From contig JAIYBC010000060.1 of NCBI GenBank assembly GCA_027488845.1, positions 62,001-126,000 of the forward strand: DNA of 64,000 nt. Reading direction: 5' to 3'. Of the stretch, positions 54,310-63,944 are shown in pieces (within the stretch, counting starts at the first letter, position 1; each line of letters opens with the position of its first letter). The translations under genes were made by a program, and so were the position numbers. Under the pieces are notes generated by a model. The model was not told where the DNA came from and did no database searches. It saw nothing but the letters and a program-made list of their open reading frames with translations. Origin of the DNA: Verrucomicrobiales bacterium. GTDB taxonomy: Bacteria > Verrucomicrobiota > Verrucomicrobiia > Limisphaerales > UBA9464.

Positions 54310-56517
54310 CTACGGCCGGCGGAGGCGATAGAAGCGGGCAGTCTCGTTGGTCGCGATGAGGTCGCGGAATTCATGACGGCCGGCGACAAGTGTGTTTGTC
54401 GAGACGGGGGACCAGACGGGGACGGCCAGATCCGGGCACGCTTCGACGATGAAGGTCCCACCGTTGCGTCCGACCACCTCGAAACCGAACGCCGAGCCGA
54501 AGACACCGAAGCCGTTTCCCACACCCAACAACTGCGTCTCGACTCCACCGCCCTGGGAAAACGAAAACCAGTTGAGGTTGAAGTCGGCCCCGGCTTCCCG
54601 GACGAACCTCAGGACCTGGACCCCGCGGCCGAGCACGACCGTCTTCGTCAGATTGACCCAGGATTGCCAACCGCCGGTGTTCGGCACGGAGAGTCGACCC
54701 GTGAGGTTGACTCCATTGGATTCAACCCGGAAGGCACCTCCTGTGTTGGGGGTGGCGACCCGGGCGGATAGCAGATACTCCCCAGCGGGTCCGGTGACTT
54801 CCACGGTGTACTCGGTCCATTCCCCCGCTTCGATGAAGCCCAGGTTGAACCCGCCTTCGGCACAGGATTCGATATCGACCCCTTCGCCAGTCCGGTAACG
54901 CCCGCCGGTGTTGGCTCCGGTGTTGTCATGATAGGCGACACCTTCGCCACCACGGTCGAAGTCCTCGGCCTGCAGGGTCCCGGGCAAGGCGGCAGGAACT
55001 GTCCGGAACGGGATGCCCGACAGCGTCGGCGCGGCCTCCCCTGCGGAAGTGGCGGCCCTGAAGGCAATCGCCGCCACATGGGAATTGTCGGCGTCGGCCC
55101 TCAGCAGTCCGGTTGACGGGTTGACTGAGACGAGGTGGCCACCTCCGCCGTAGGCTCGTAGCGCGAAGTCTCCGTCGTGCAGGCTGAACCATTCGAACTC
55201 CTCGACCACTCCAGGAGGCAGGACGCTTGTCGACAGCGGATCCGCGGGACCGGAAGCCCGAACAAAGCGCCCGTCCCCACTCCGGATGCGCACCCGCCGC
55301 GGTCCAGCGTGCTCGATGGAGAACGAATCGAGTTGGGCACCGGAGTAGCCGACCCGATCCGCCTTGATCCTTCCTCCCGTCGTCGGGTCGACGCCGAGGA
55401 ACTTCGCCCCGCCCCGACTGAAGATCCCAACGCGAGATCCGTTGGCGGGAAGACCGACGGCCCCGCGCGCAGGCCAGTTGCAGGCGACCGAATCCGGTGT
55501 CCAAAGCGTGCCGGCGGCCGTGATCTTGGATCGGAAATCGACCAGGTCCGACGTACGCGCTCCCAGCCACTGGAACTGCATCCAGCCATTGAAATGGCTT
55601 TCATACATGCTGTTGTAGCCCTGACCGGCCGTGTCACCAGGCCAGAACTCCGTGCACAGCAGCGCCGGGAACGAGGTGTTGGCCTTCAGCCGGGTGATCG
55701 CGCTTTCGATCGAGGAGCGGCTTTCGTATCCATGGTGCGCGAATCCGGCATTGAGCCAACTGACCCCACGTGTCCGCAGGTAGTTGGCTCCGTAAGTCGG
55801 GTCGCCGGCGAAACCCATGAACGAGCCCAGCAGGATGAAGGTGTCCGGAGCCAAGGACCGGATCGTGTTGTAGAGGAGCAACTGCTTGTCCCAGTCGGAA
55901 TTCCTCCACGAATCCAGGGTGAACCGGACGGGTTCGTTGTGGGCCTCGTAGAGGACGTGGGGCCGGTCCTTGTACCGGGGAGCATAGACCCTCCAGAAGT
56001 CGAGGGACCAAGGCATGCTGTGAATCGTCCCGTTCTCGCCGTTGCAGCCGATGGTGATGATGAGATAGAGGCCTGCCTCCTCAGTCCGCTGGACGAGGAG
56101 GTCACAATCGGCGGCGTTGATCCCCGGCGCGTTGGTGTTTCCGGAGGAATCGCCCTCGAGGTAGAGATGGACCGTGTTGAGCCCATATTCGGTGGCCAAA
56201 GCGTTCAACGCCGCCTGCGAAGGAACTTGCTTCGCCAAGCTGCCGTAGGGATCCCCGCCGTCCCACGAAAGACTCACGCCTCGGAGCAGGGTGTCCTGAT
56301 CCGTTCGGAGGACGTTGAATCCAAGGGAAGCATCCAGGTGGGGCCTCCCCCGGCCGGCCAGGACCGGCCCCGCGGACACCACAAGCGACAGGAGATGCAG
56401 GACCATGGAAACCAGCGAACGGAAGCCCCACTTCTCCGGAGCGCTAGGGCGACGGGGACCGGGCCTCGGAGCCTGCGCTCGCTCTGCACATTCTTCGAAT
56501 CTCCCATTTCGTTGAGG
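54310..56517 (-). CDS. Secreted glycoside hydrolase family 5 enzyme with CBM6-like module
   Basis: A 735-residue predicted secreted enzyme. After a hydrophobic segment near residue 45 (MVLHLLSLVVSAGPVLA), residues about 65-360 form a GH5 TIM barrel: LLRGVSLSWDGGDP, YLIITIGCNGENG, the acid/base Glu in YEAHNEPV near 190 and a probable nucleophile Glu in LLCTEFWPGD near 288. Residues about 375-520 may be a beta-trefoil-like region (DGRFVRASG, GDFALRAYGGGGHLVSVN); a CBM6 module follows at about 525-650 (LQAEDFDRGGEGVAYHD, IEAGEWTEYTVEV, FNLNWFSF). The end (ARFYRLRRP) matches the tail modules of other secreted proteins. Substrate is probably a beta-linked glycan. Start is uncertain among 56544, 56526, 56517 and 56406. 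Confidence 0.75.
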   Translation of the reverse strand, partial: PQRNGRFEECAERAQAPRPGPRRPSAPEKWGFRSLVSMVLHLLSLVVSAGPVLAGRGRPHLDASLGFNVLRTDQDTLLRGVSLSWDGGDPYGSLAKQVPSQAALNALATEYGLNTVHLYLEGDSSGNTNAPGINAADCDLLVQRTEEAGLYLIITIGCNGENGTIHSMPWSLDFWRVYAPRYKDRPHVLYEAHNEPVRFTLDSWRNSDWDKQLLLYNTIRSLAPDTFILLGSFMGFAGDPTYGANYLRTRGVSWLNAGFAHHGYESRSSIESAITRLKANTSFPALLCTEFWPGDTAGQGYNSMYESHFNGWMQFQWLGARTSDLVDFRSKITAAGTLWTPDSVACNWPARGAVGLPANGSRVGIFSRGGAKFLGVDPTTGGRIKADRVGYSGAQLDSFSIEHAGPRRVRIRSGDGRFVRASGPADPLSTSVLPPGVVEEFEWFSLHDGDFALRAYGGGGHLVSVNPSTGLLRADADNSHVAAIAFRAATSAGEAAPTLSGIPFRTVPAALPGTLQAEDFDRGGEGVAYHDNTGANTGGRYRTGEGVDIESCAEGGFNLGFIEAGEWTEYTVEVTGPAGEYLLSARVATPNTGGAFRVESNGVNLTGRLSVPNTGGWQSWVNLTKTVVLGRGVQVLRFVREAGADFNLNWFSFSQGGGVETQLLGVGNGFGVFGSAFGFEVVGRNGGTFIVEACPDLAVPVWSPVSTNTLVAGRHEFRDLIATNETARFYRLRRP

Positions 56518-57121
56518 CATCGTCTCCATTGTGAAACTCGCCATACCTATCGAGATGTTCCCACAGGGGCATTGACTCCGATCATCGATCCATCGCTTTC
56601 GGACAAGGGTTTCGCCGCTTTGGGAAACGGTCTGACCGACCCGAAGGCGCACGATAGACACGTGTCGGACAACCGGTCAAACAGGCGCCGGATTTCCACC
56701 GCCCTGGATCCGTGCGGCTGAACTGTCTCTTCGGACCTCTGCAAGGGCTCCCGGGGCGAGGCCATGCGTGTGCGCTCCAGGCAATGAGTCCCAGGTCCAC
56801 AAGCGACCCTCCCCGGGAGGCGAGACCTCCCGTGTCCGTCCAGTGGGACTACCAGAACCTGGTGAAACGCAGGGGCGTCCTGCAGAGGCTGGGAAGATAG
56901 GCGGCGGCCCCAACCGACGGCGGTCTTGCCTTTTGGATGGAACTGGGACGGATGGGACCTATGGGATCCATTGGAAGTGGAAGTTCGGACTCCTCTCCGC
57001 GTCCTCAGCGTCTCCGTGGCCACTCCCACCCGGAACTGGACACTTGCCAGCCCTCGGTTCCCCGATAGCCTGACCGCTCCTTCCGGCAGACACTCCGCCG
57101 GAAAAACCGTTTTCCAATTTT
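56518..57121. other. 604-base divergent spacer between the GH5 and efp genes
   Basis: It holds two degenerate repeats: GGACGGATGGGACCTATGGG (about 56948-56967), of a GGGACNNATGGGAC type, and at about 56990-57020 an ACGGAG-type element on the other strand (reading CGTCCTCAGCGTCTCCGTGG on the plus strand). A minus-strand frame 56547-57029 is basic and not protein-like. Promoters for both flanking genes must lie here. Confidence 0.55.
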
Positions 57122-57682
57122 ATGGCAGTCAACGCGAACGAACTCCGCAAGGGCCAGGCGATCCTCTACAACAACGACGTCTGCGTGGTCCTCGAAGTGA
57201 CCCACCGCACGCCGGGCAATCTCCGCGCGTTCGTCCAGGGCATCCTCCGCAGCATCCGCACCGGCAAGAGCATGGACGTCCGCTTCAGCTCCGCCGAGAA
57301 GGTGGAGACCGTGCCGCTGATGACCCGCAAGATGGACTTCAGCTACAAGACCGGGGACGACTTCGTCTTCGTCGATCCCGAGAACTACGAGGAGGTCACC
57401 GTCACGCCCGAGTTCGTCGGCGACGCCAAGAACTTCCTCACCGAGAACGGCTCGGTGACGATGACCTTCGTCGAGGAGAAGGCCGTCCAGATCGAACTGC
57501 CCTCCAGCGTGATCCTCACCGTCACCGACGCCCCCGAGGGCCTCAAGGGCGACAGCGCGAACAACGTGCAGAAGACCGTGACGCTGGAGACCGGCGTCGA
57601 GATCAACGCCCCGCTCTTCATCAAGACCGGCGAGAAGATCAAGGTCGACACCCGCACCGGGAAGTACATGGAACGCGCCTGA
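57122..57682 (+). CDS. efp: Elongation factor P
   Basis: Relieves ribosome stalling at polyproline. The 186-residue three-domain protein has normal length and the EF-P motif order (VFVDPENYEEV, LPSSVILTVTDAPEGLKGDS, TGVEINAPLFIKTGEKIKVDTRTGKY). The loop that in E. coli carries the modified Lys34 (PGKGQAF) here reads PGNLRAF: Asn33 replaces that lysine and an Arg sits two residues later. The upstream gap is a long divergent spacer. A clear intrinsic terminator follows. Whether the loop is modified, and by what, is unknown; no earP, epmA or ymfI gene is adjacent. Confidence 0.95.
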   Translation: MAVNANELRKGQAILYNNDVCVVLEVTHRTPGNLRAFVQGILRSIRTGKSMDVRFSSAEKVETVPLMTRKMDFSYKTGDDFVFVDPENYEEVTVTPEFVGDAKNFLTENGSVTMTFVEEKAVQIELPSSVILTVTDAPEGLKGDSANNVQKTVTLETGVEINAPLFIKTGEKIKVDTRTGKYMERA

Positions 57683-57716
57683 CCGGCCTTCCCAGACGCC
57701 CCACCCGCAGCGATCA

Positions 57717-57748
57717 ACGCCCCGTCTCCGGACGGGGCGTTTGCTTTT
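57717..57748 (+). terminator. Intrinsic terminator after efp
   Basis: Stem ACGCCCCGTC pairs with GACGGGGCGT (loop TCCG), followed by TTGCTTTT. It separates efp from the convergent hybrid kinase. Confidence 0.85.
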
Positions 57749-57762
57749 GGACCCTCCAAGTC

Positions 57763-60700
57763 TCAGGCCGTCACGGTCGAGATCGAAGGATCGCCACCGG
57801 CCGGATTCCCCGCGCCGGCCCCCAACGCCGCGTCGAGGGCGGACTGCAGTTCCGACACCGTGAACGGCTTGTGGAGCGTGGCATAGGGTCCGGAAGCCGC
57901 GAGCCGCGCCGTGTTGAAGCGTTCCGCGTCCCCGCTCATCCCCACCACGGGACAACCCAGCCCTTCCGCCCTCAACCGCTCGACCAACTCGACCCCGGAC
58001 ATCCCGGGCATCGCAAGGTCGGTAATGAGGAGCTCGGGCGCGGGCCGTCCTGAGCGCAACGCCTCCAGCAGCGATTGGGCATCTTCGTGGACCTCCACCG
58101 CGTGTCCCGCCTTCTGGAGGGTGGCCCTGAGGAGGATCCGGACCGTCGGTTCGTCGTCGACGACGGCGACCCGCAGACCGCCCCCAGGACGGAGGACGGA
58201 CACGGGCATGGACCGGCGTTCCGGCGTTCCGGATCCGGAGGGCGACATCGCGAGCAGCGGCAACCGGACCACGAACGCGCGGCCACCGCCTTCGGCCGTC
58301 TCCACCGAAACGGCGCCGCCGACGCCGAGGAAGATCCCTCGGGACACCGGTAGGCCGAGGCTGTCCGAGGCGGTGAAGGTGCCGAGGCGGAACGGTTCGA
58401 AGAGCCGCTCGCGCGCGGCCGGATCCGAAACGGGCCCGGAGTCCGACACCCGCAAGACGACATCGGCACCGCCGTCGCGCTCCACGGAAACCTCCACCGC
58501 AGCGGCGGAGTCGCCGTGGGACAATCCCGCCTCCAGGCACAGGTTCATCAAGGCCTGCTGCAGCGCCGCCGGATCGCCCGCCACCGGACAGGCACCGTCT
58601 TCGGCCCGCACCTGCAGGGCGACCTGCGCCGGGAAGGTGGCGGAGAGCAACGGCGCCGCCTGCCGGACCACCTGGACGAGGTCGGTCACGCCTTCCTGCG
58701 ACCGGGGCGTAGGGCGGGCGAAGGCGAGCAGGCGACGGACGAGGTCGCGGGCCTGTTCGGAACCGTTCAACGCATGGTCGAGGTAGCCCTTGGCGTCCGC
58801 ATTCCCGGTCAGCGTGAGCTTCGCCAGGTCGACGAAGCCCCGGATTCCGGTGAGCAGGTTGTTGAAGTCGTGGGCGATCCCGCCCGCGAGCGTGCCGATC
58901 ATCTCCATCCGTTGCGCATGACGCAGGCGCTCCTCCAGTTCGCGGCGCGACGAGGCCGCCGCGTGGAGCGCCGAGACGTCCTGCAGCCATCCCTCGACGC
59001 GGAACCCGCCGTTGTCCGGGTCCGCGATCCGATGGGCGGACTCCCGGATCCACGGGGCGTCCCGACCCGTTCCCGCGCGGTACTCGACCACATAGGACAC
59101 GGCGCCCGCATTCCCGCCCATCACAGCCTCCACCGCCTCCCGTTCCGCGGGATCCATCCAACCGAGCCGGGCCGACCAGTCGGCCGCGACGGCGTCGCCG
59201 CCAAGCAACCCCTTGGCCACCGGGGACAGAACGACCTGCCGTGGATCGCTTCCCTGGCTCCAGAACCCGATGCGGCCCAGTCCCTGGATCTCCTCCAACA
59301 GGCGTATCTGTGACGCCAAGGTGGACTCCATCGCCTTGCGCGCCGTGATGTCGGTGAGGGATCCGACCACCTGGACCGGTCCACCCACACCGTCGCGGGC
59401 CAGGACCGTCCCGCAGTCGCGGACCCAGATCCATCGTCCATCGCCGGCGCGGACCCGGTACTCGGCGGTGAGGCACCCGGCGAAGCCCGTGCGGAGATCC
59501 TCGAGCGCGGCCTCCAATCCGGGGCGGTCCTCGGGATGGATCCTTCCAAGCCACTGTTCCCAGTTGTTGGGACCAGGGGATCCCGGGACCTGGAACAAAT
59601 CGTGCCACCGGCCCGAATAGGCGACGGCACCGGAGGGGATGTCCCATTCCCAGACCACGTCCCCGGCACTCTCCAGCGCCGCACGCCAGCGGGACTCGGA
59701 GGTGGCCAGCTCGCGTTCCTGCAGGACCGTCTCGGTGACATCCTGCACCGTGCCGCACACGGACAACGGCAACCCGTCCACGTCGACCTCGCGACCACCG
59801 CGGCTCCGGATCCACCGGATGCCGCCGGAAGGCAAAACCACGCGGAACACGGTCTCGAAGGGCTGGCCGGCATCCTCCGTGGCATGGATCACCTCCTGGA
59901 ACCGCTCGCGGTCCTCCGGATGGATCAGGCCGAGGAAGCCATCGCCGCCCGACCGGAGCGCATCCTTCTCCACCCCGAGGATCCGATGGAGTTCGTCCGA
60001 GCCGTCGGTCGCCCCGGTCCGGAGACAACGCCGCCAACTGCCGAAGCGGGCGAGCGATTCCAACCGGTCCAGGTCGCGCTGGCGGCGCAGGAGGGACGCC
60101 TCGCGTGCCACCTCCGCGGTGACGTCGACAAGCATGCCGGTCCAGCGGCAGCCTCCGTCCTCGAGCCGTTGGGGAACCGCGCTGCAGGAAACCGAACGGA
60201 CACCCCGGGAGAGGTGGAGAACCCGGAACACCTGCTTCAGCGGGGTGGATCCGGCGGAGGAATCCCGGATCGCGGTCTCCAGTGGCGAACGGTCCGCGGG
60301 AAACACGCAGTTGAGGAAAAGGGAAGGATCCTCGACGGCCGATTCGGGCAGGATTCCAACCAGTTCCCCAAGGCCTCCGCTGAAGTAGCCGAAGCCGAGC
60401 GTGCCGTCCTGCTGCTGGAACATCTCGAAGACCACGCCGGGCACGGCCGCCATGAGCCCGGCCAGCTTCCGACGTCCCAGTTCGACGTCGCGCTCGAGGC
60501 GGTGCCGGACCGTGATGTCCGTCTGGACCGACAGGAAGCCCTCGAGCGCCCCGCCGTCGCCGTGCATCGGGACGGCGTCCACCTGGATCCAACAGGCGCG
60601 GCCGGACTTGGTGTAGTTGAGAACCTCGCACCGGAATGCCCGGCCGGCCCGGATGGCCTCCCGCATGCGCCGGACCGCCTCGGGATCCGTGCCGGGGCCC

Positions 60701-61155
60701 TGGAGCAAGGAACCCGGGGTCCTTCCACGGATCTCTTCGGGTCCGAAGCCGGTCAACTGGGTGAAGGCCGGATTGACCCAACGGATGCACCCGGCCGGAT
60801 CCGTGACGATCACCGACACCGGCGAAAGGTCGAGCCACGCGGCCCGCTTCCCGGACTTCTCCGCGTCGAGGAGCAGTCGGTCCCTTTCCTGGGCGGCGGC
60901 AGCCGCAGACCGCCGGGACTTTCGTAGCCATCCCACGGCCATCGCGGTGCCGACCAGGCCGGCGGCCACCGCGTGGAGTCCGGTGTGCCCCGGGTGCAGC
61001 CGTTCCGCGGCGAAGACGGCCCCGGCGACCAGAGGGGGCGCCGCAATGATCCAGGTCGGCAGCGGAGGGTGGGGCGCCCCGCCATGTCCCGGCCTTGCGG
61101 CCGAACCGATGGACTCCGGATTCGGTGCCTTTCCCTGGATGGAGTCGTCGCTCAT
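57763..61155 (-). CDS. Hybrid sensor histidine kinase with multiple PAS domains and receiver
   Basis: An 1130-residue kinase. Two N-terminal membrane helices (WIIAAPPLVAGAVFA, AVAAGLVGTAMAVGW) without a long periplasmic loop anchor it. About five PAS/PAC domains follow, recognisable by repeating words such as GCIRWVNPAFTQLTGFGPEE, TDITVRHRLE, VQDVTETVLQEREL and GSLTDITARKAME. The kinase core has the H-box GGIAHDFNNLL near residue 758; the ATPase part is shortened and lacks a clear N-box (NLCLEAGLSHG stands where NxxxNA is expected). The C-terminal receiver has VAVVDDEP and phospho-Asp in LLITDLAMPGMSG near 1047. No Hpt domain. The chemoreceptor and NarL-type regulator on the other strand are possible partners. 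Confidence 0.85.
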   Translation of the reverse strand: MSDDSIQGKAPNPESIGSAARPGHGGAPHPPLPTWIIAAPPLVAGAVFAAERLHPGHTGLHAVAAGLVGTAMAVGWLRKSRRSAAAAAQERDRLLLDAEKSGKRAAWLDLSPVSVIVTDPAGCIRWVNPAFTQLTGFGPEEIRGRTPGSLLQGPGTDPEAVRRMREAIRAGRAFRCEVLNYTKSGRACWIQVDAVPMHGDGGALEGFLSVQTDITVRHRLERDVELGRRKLAGLMAAVPGVVFEMFQQQDGTLGFGYFSGGLGELVGILPESAVEDPSLFLNCVFPADRSPLETAIRDSSAGSTPLKQVFRVLHLSRGVRSVSCSAVPQRLEDGGCRWTGMLVDVTAEVAREASLLRRQRDLDRLESLARFGSWRRCLRTGATDGSDELHRILGVEKDALRSGGDGFLGLIHPEDRERFQEVIHATEDAGQPFETVFRVVLPSGGIRWIRSRGGREVDVDGLPLSVCGTVQDVTETVLQERELATSESRWRAALESAGDVVWEWDIPSGAVAYSGRWHDLFQVPGSPGPNNWEQWLGRIHPEDRPGLEAALEDLRTGFAGCLTAEYRVRAGDGRWIWVRDCGTVLARDGVGGPVQVVGSLTDITARKAMESTLASQIRLLEEIQGLGRIGFWSQGSDPRQVVLSPVAKGLLGGDAVAADWSARLGWMDPAEREAVEAVMGGNAGAVSYVVEYRAGTGRDAPWIRESAHRIADPDNGGFRVEGWLQDVSALHAAASSRRELEERLRHAQRMEMIGTLAGGIAHDFNNLLTGIRGFVDLAKLTLTGNADAKGYLDHALNGSEQARDLVRRLLAFARPTPRSQEGVTDLVQVVRQAAPLLSATFPAQVALQVRAEDGACPVAGDPAALQQALMNLCLEAGLSHGDSAAAVEVSVERDGGADVVLRVSDSGPVSDPAARERLFEPFRLGTFTASDSLGLPVSRGIFLGVGGAVSVETAEGGGRAFVVRLPLLAMSPSGSGTPERRSMPVSVLRPGGGLRVAVVDDEPTVRILLRATLQKAGHAVEVHEDAQSLLEALRSGRPAPELLITDLAMPGMSGVELVERLRAEGLGCPVVGMSGDAERFNTARLAASGPYATLHKPFTVSELQSALDAALGAGAGNPAGGDPSISTVTA

Positions 61156-61361
61156 GAAGACACGGGGCGGGCCGAAGCCTCCCCTTCATCTGCGAAACTA
61201 TCCACTTCCGACGGGCGCCGGTATCAGGATTTTCCTGACTCATCTCCCAACACCAAAAGCCGATAGCCGTGCCAAAGCCTGGAAACGGAGGAGGCACGGA
61301 AACCGCACGAGGAGTGCGGGACCCAACCCTCCCCCGGGACCGAGGGCAGCACCGGAATACC

Positions 61362-63137
61362 ATGACACTCACCACCAAGATCATCGCGGCCACCGTCGGT
61401 TCCATTGCGGTCTGCGTCGCCATCGGCCTGCTCGTGCAGCGGAAGGTCATCAGGAACCAAGGCATCGAGCTCACCCGGAACACCATGCGGGCCGCGGTGC
61501 TGGAGGCCGAGAACGTCCGCGAATCGATCTCGTCGCTGAACAAGCGGAACGCCTTCGACATGACGCGGATGCTGGAACAGTACCACAAGGACGGGGACCT
61601 GAGGAACTCGACGCTCTACCGGACGATTCCCGTGGTCGCCGCCTGGGAGGCGGTGGCGAAGGTGGCCGAGAAGGAAGGCTACGAGTTCCGCATCCCGAAG
61701 AACCAGGCCCGCAACCCGAAGAACAACCCGACGCCGGACGAGGAGAAGATCCTAGCCTTCCTCGAGAAGGGCGACCAGGAGGAGTACTTCGAGGTGGATA
61801 CGAAGGGCAACCAGATCATCTTCGCCCGTCCGATCATGCTCACCGCCGACTGCCTCGACTGCCACGGCGACCCGAAGAACAGCCCGACCAAGGACGGCAA
61901 GGACATCGTCGGCTTCCCCATGGAGAACTGGAAGGTCGGCGAGGTCCACGGCGCGTTCGTGCTGAAGTCGGGACTCGACCGCGTGGACAAGGTCGTGACG
62001 GCCGGGATGAACACGACGCTGGTCTGGGTGGTGCCCGGAAGCCTCCTGATCGCCGGGCTCTTCTACCTCGTGAACCGGTCGATGGTGGTCCGCCCGCTCA
62101 ACACGGCATTGCGGTCGATCGACCTCTCCAGCGACCAGGTCGCCGCCGCATCGCGCGAGATCGCCGCCTCCAGCCAGACCCTGGCCGGTTCCGCGAGCGA
62201 ACAGGCCGCCAGCCTCGAGGAGACCAGCGCCTCGCTGGAGCAGATGACCAGCATGACCAAGCGGAACGCCGAGAACGCCCGCACCGCCAAGCACACGGCC
62301 GCCAAGGCCCGCGAATCCGCGGACGGCGGCGCCACCGAGGTCCGGAACCTCCTGACCGCCATGGACGCCATCAAGCAGGCGAGCACGGAGATCACGAAGA
62401 TCCTGAAGAACATCGACGAGATCGCCTTCCAGACGAACATCCTCGCCCTGAACGCCGCGGTGGAAGCCGCCCGAGCCGGCGAGGCCGGTGCCGGGTTCGC
62501 GGTGGTCGCCGACGAGGTCCGCACCCTCGCCCAACGGTGCGCCACCGCCGCCCGCGAGACCGCAGCCAAGATCGAGGACAGCGTCCATAAGAGTCAGCAG
62601 GGCTCCGAGATCAGCGCCCGCGTGGCCCGTTCCTTCGAGGAGATCCAGGGCAACGTCCAGCAGCTCGACCGGCTTGTCGCCGAGATCGCCACGGCCACGC
62701 AGGAGCAGAGCCAGGGCATCAACCAGGTCACCATCGCCGTGACCCAGATGGACCGCGTGACCCAGAGCAACGCGGCGAGCTCCGAGGAAAGCGCCAGCGC
62801 CAGCGAGGAGCTGAGCGCCCAGGCCCGGACGCTGAAGGACGCGGTGTTGACCGTGCAGGAGCTGTTCATGGGCCGGAAGGGTGGCGGCGTCGAGGCCGCT
62901 CCCGCGAAGCATGCGCACCGTTCCGAGGCGGCGAACGCAGTCCACCACGGCACGCCGGCGCCGCAGCCGAAGCCGCAACACACGACGTTCCAACGGGCCG
63001 CCGCGGCCCCGGGACAATACGTCCTGCACCGGAACGGCACCGACCACGCCTTCCCCGCCCCTTCGGGATCGGCACCGGAAAACCGGCGCGGGGAGTTCAT
63101 CCCGATGCCGGACGACAAGGATTCGAGCCATTCGTGA
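61362..63137 (+). CDS. Methyl-accepting chemotaxis protein with periplasmic CxxCH (DUF3365-like) sensor
   Basis: A 591-residue chemoreceptor. A membrane helix at about 5-25 precedes a periplasmic domain at about 30-210 of the Tll0287/DUF3365 type ([45 protein letters not shown]). The CLDCH at about 163-167 is a haem c-binding motif. A second helix follows at about 215-235 ([20 protein letters not shown]), a short HAMP-like linker and the signalling domain with hairpin tip ([39 protein letters not shown]-type region, about 350-390). The start ATG at 61362 was chosen for the helix. It senses a redox- or gas-related signal if the haem binds. No chemotaxis operon is adjacent. Confidence 0.9.
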   Translation: MTLTTKIIAATVGSIAVCVAIGLLVQRKVIRNQGIELTRNTMRAAVLEAENVRESISSLNKRNAFDMTRMLEQYHKDGDLRNSTLYRTIPVVAAWEAVAKVAEKEGYEFRIPKNQARNPKNNPTPDEEKILAFLEKGDQEEYFEVDTKGNQIIFARPIMLTADCLDCHGDPKNSPTKDGKDIVGFPMENWKVGEVHGAFVLKSGLDRVDKVVTAGMNTTLVWVVPGSLLIAGLFYLVNRSMVVRPLNTALRSIDLSSDQVAAASREIAASSQTLAGSASEQAASLEETSASLEQMTSMTKRNAENARTAKHTAAKARESADGGATEVRNLLTAMDAIKQASTEITKILKNIDEIAFQTNILALNAAVEAARAGEAGAGFAVVADEVRTLAQRCATAARETAAKIEDSVHKSQQGSEISARVARSFEEIQGNVQQLDRLVAEIATATQEQSQGINQVTIAVTQMDRVTQSNAASSEESASASEELSAQARTLKDAVLTVQELFMGRKGGGVEAAPAKHAHRSEAANAVHHGTPAPQPKPQHTTFQRAAAAPGQYVLHRNGTDHAFPAPSGSAPENRRGEFIPMPDDKDSSHS

Positions 63138-63150
63138 AGGAACGGGTGAA

Positions 63151-63178
63151 GGGGATCGCGGCCACGGCTGCGATCCCC
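63151..63178 (+). other. Hairpin after the chemoreceptor gene
   Basis: GGGGATCGC pairs with GCGATCCCC around a GGCCACG-type loop, just after the MCP stop and before the regulator gene. There is no T tract, so termination is uncertain; it may be a partial terminator or mRNA-processing site. Confidence 0.5.
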
Positions 63179-63278
63179 TCGCCGGCTCCGTCGTCGGTGG
63201 CACGTCGGCAGGTATGTTGGACCGCCGCCCGACGGCCGCGTTGGACTCCCGGGGGCATCGGTGGCAGGGTCGCCACCC

Positions 63279-63905
63279 ATGCCCCTACGCGTCGCGATCA
63301 TCGATGACCACGGCATCCTGCGCGAAGGCCTCCGGAGCCTCCTGGAGCGGGATCCGGAGGTGAAGGTCGTGGGGGAAGCCCCGGACGGCCGCAGCGGCCT
63401 GGAACTGGTGGAACGCCTCAAGCCGGATGTCGCCGTGTTCGACAACGCGATGCCCGAGATGTCCGGCATCGAGGCGGTGCGACGACTGCGGTACGGAGGT
63501 TTCGGGGGAGGACTGGTCATCCTCTCCTCCTTCCACGACCCGAGGACCATCCAGCAGGCCCGGGAAGCGGGCGCGGACGGGTTCCTGAACAAGGACAACT
63601 CCTTCCAGATCCTGCGTTCCTCGCTCGACCGGGCCCGCCGACGCGAGTGGCACCTGAGCCCCGATCTCGAGGAACCCCAACTGACCGGCATCCCAGGCGG
63701 CGCCGGCGAACTGCTGACCGCCCGCGAACGCGAGGTCCTGCAGGCCCTCGCCGAGGGCAAGAGCACCAAGGAGATCGCCTTCAGCCTCGAGTTGAGCCCC
63801 AAGACCGTGGAGACCCACCGGATGCACCTGATGTCCAAGCTCCAGGTGACCAACCTCGCCGACCTCACCCGCCTTGCCATCCGCGAGGGGTTCGTCTCGC
63901 TCTGA
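63279..63905 (+). CDS. NarL/FixJ-family response regulator
   Basis: A 208-residue two-domain regulator. The receiver has the acidic pair IIDDHG at 9-10, phospho-acceptor Asp55 in VFDNAMPEMSG and Lys near 105 (FLNKDNSF). The C-terminal LuxR-type helix-turn-helix lies at about 150-205 (LTAREREVLQALAEGKSTKEIAFSLELSPKTVETH). The start at 63279 begins the beta-strand; an upstream in-frame start at 63261 adds six residues. It may be the output regulator of the hybrid kinase at 57763-61155, or of another sensor. A clear terminator follows. Confidence 0.92.
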   Translation: MPLRVAIIDDHGILREGLRSLLERDPEVKVVGEAPDGRSGLELVERLKPDVAVFDNAMPEMSGIEAVRRLRYGGFGGGLVILSSFHDPRTIQQAREAGADGFLNKDNSFQILRSSLDRARRREWHLSPDLEEPQLTGIPGGAGELLTAREREVLQALAEGKSTKEIAFSLELSPKTVETHRMHLMSKLQVTNLADLTRLAIREGFVSL

Positions 63906-63906
63906 C

Positions 63907-63944
63907 AGGGAAGCGCGCCCGCCAGGTCGCGCTTCCCTTTCCCC
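63907..63944 (+). terminator. Intrinsic terminator after the NarL-type regulator
   Basis: Stem AGGGAAGCGCG pairs with CGCGCTTCCCT, followed by TTCCCC. It sits three bases after the stop codon region of the regulator gene. Confidence 0.8.

Noticed and set aside
56547-57029. A 160-residue minus frame before the GH5 gene
   Set aside because: Arg/Ser/His-rich and crosses two interspersed repeats; no family words.
59536-60927. 463-residue plus frame inside the second hybrid kinase
   Set aside because: Antisense of PAS domain coding; no start context and no recognisable family.
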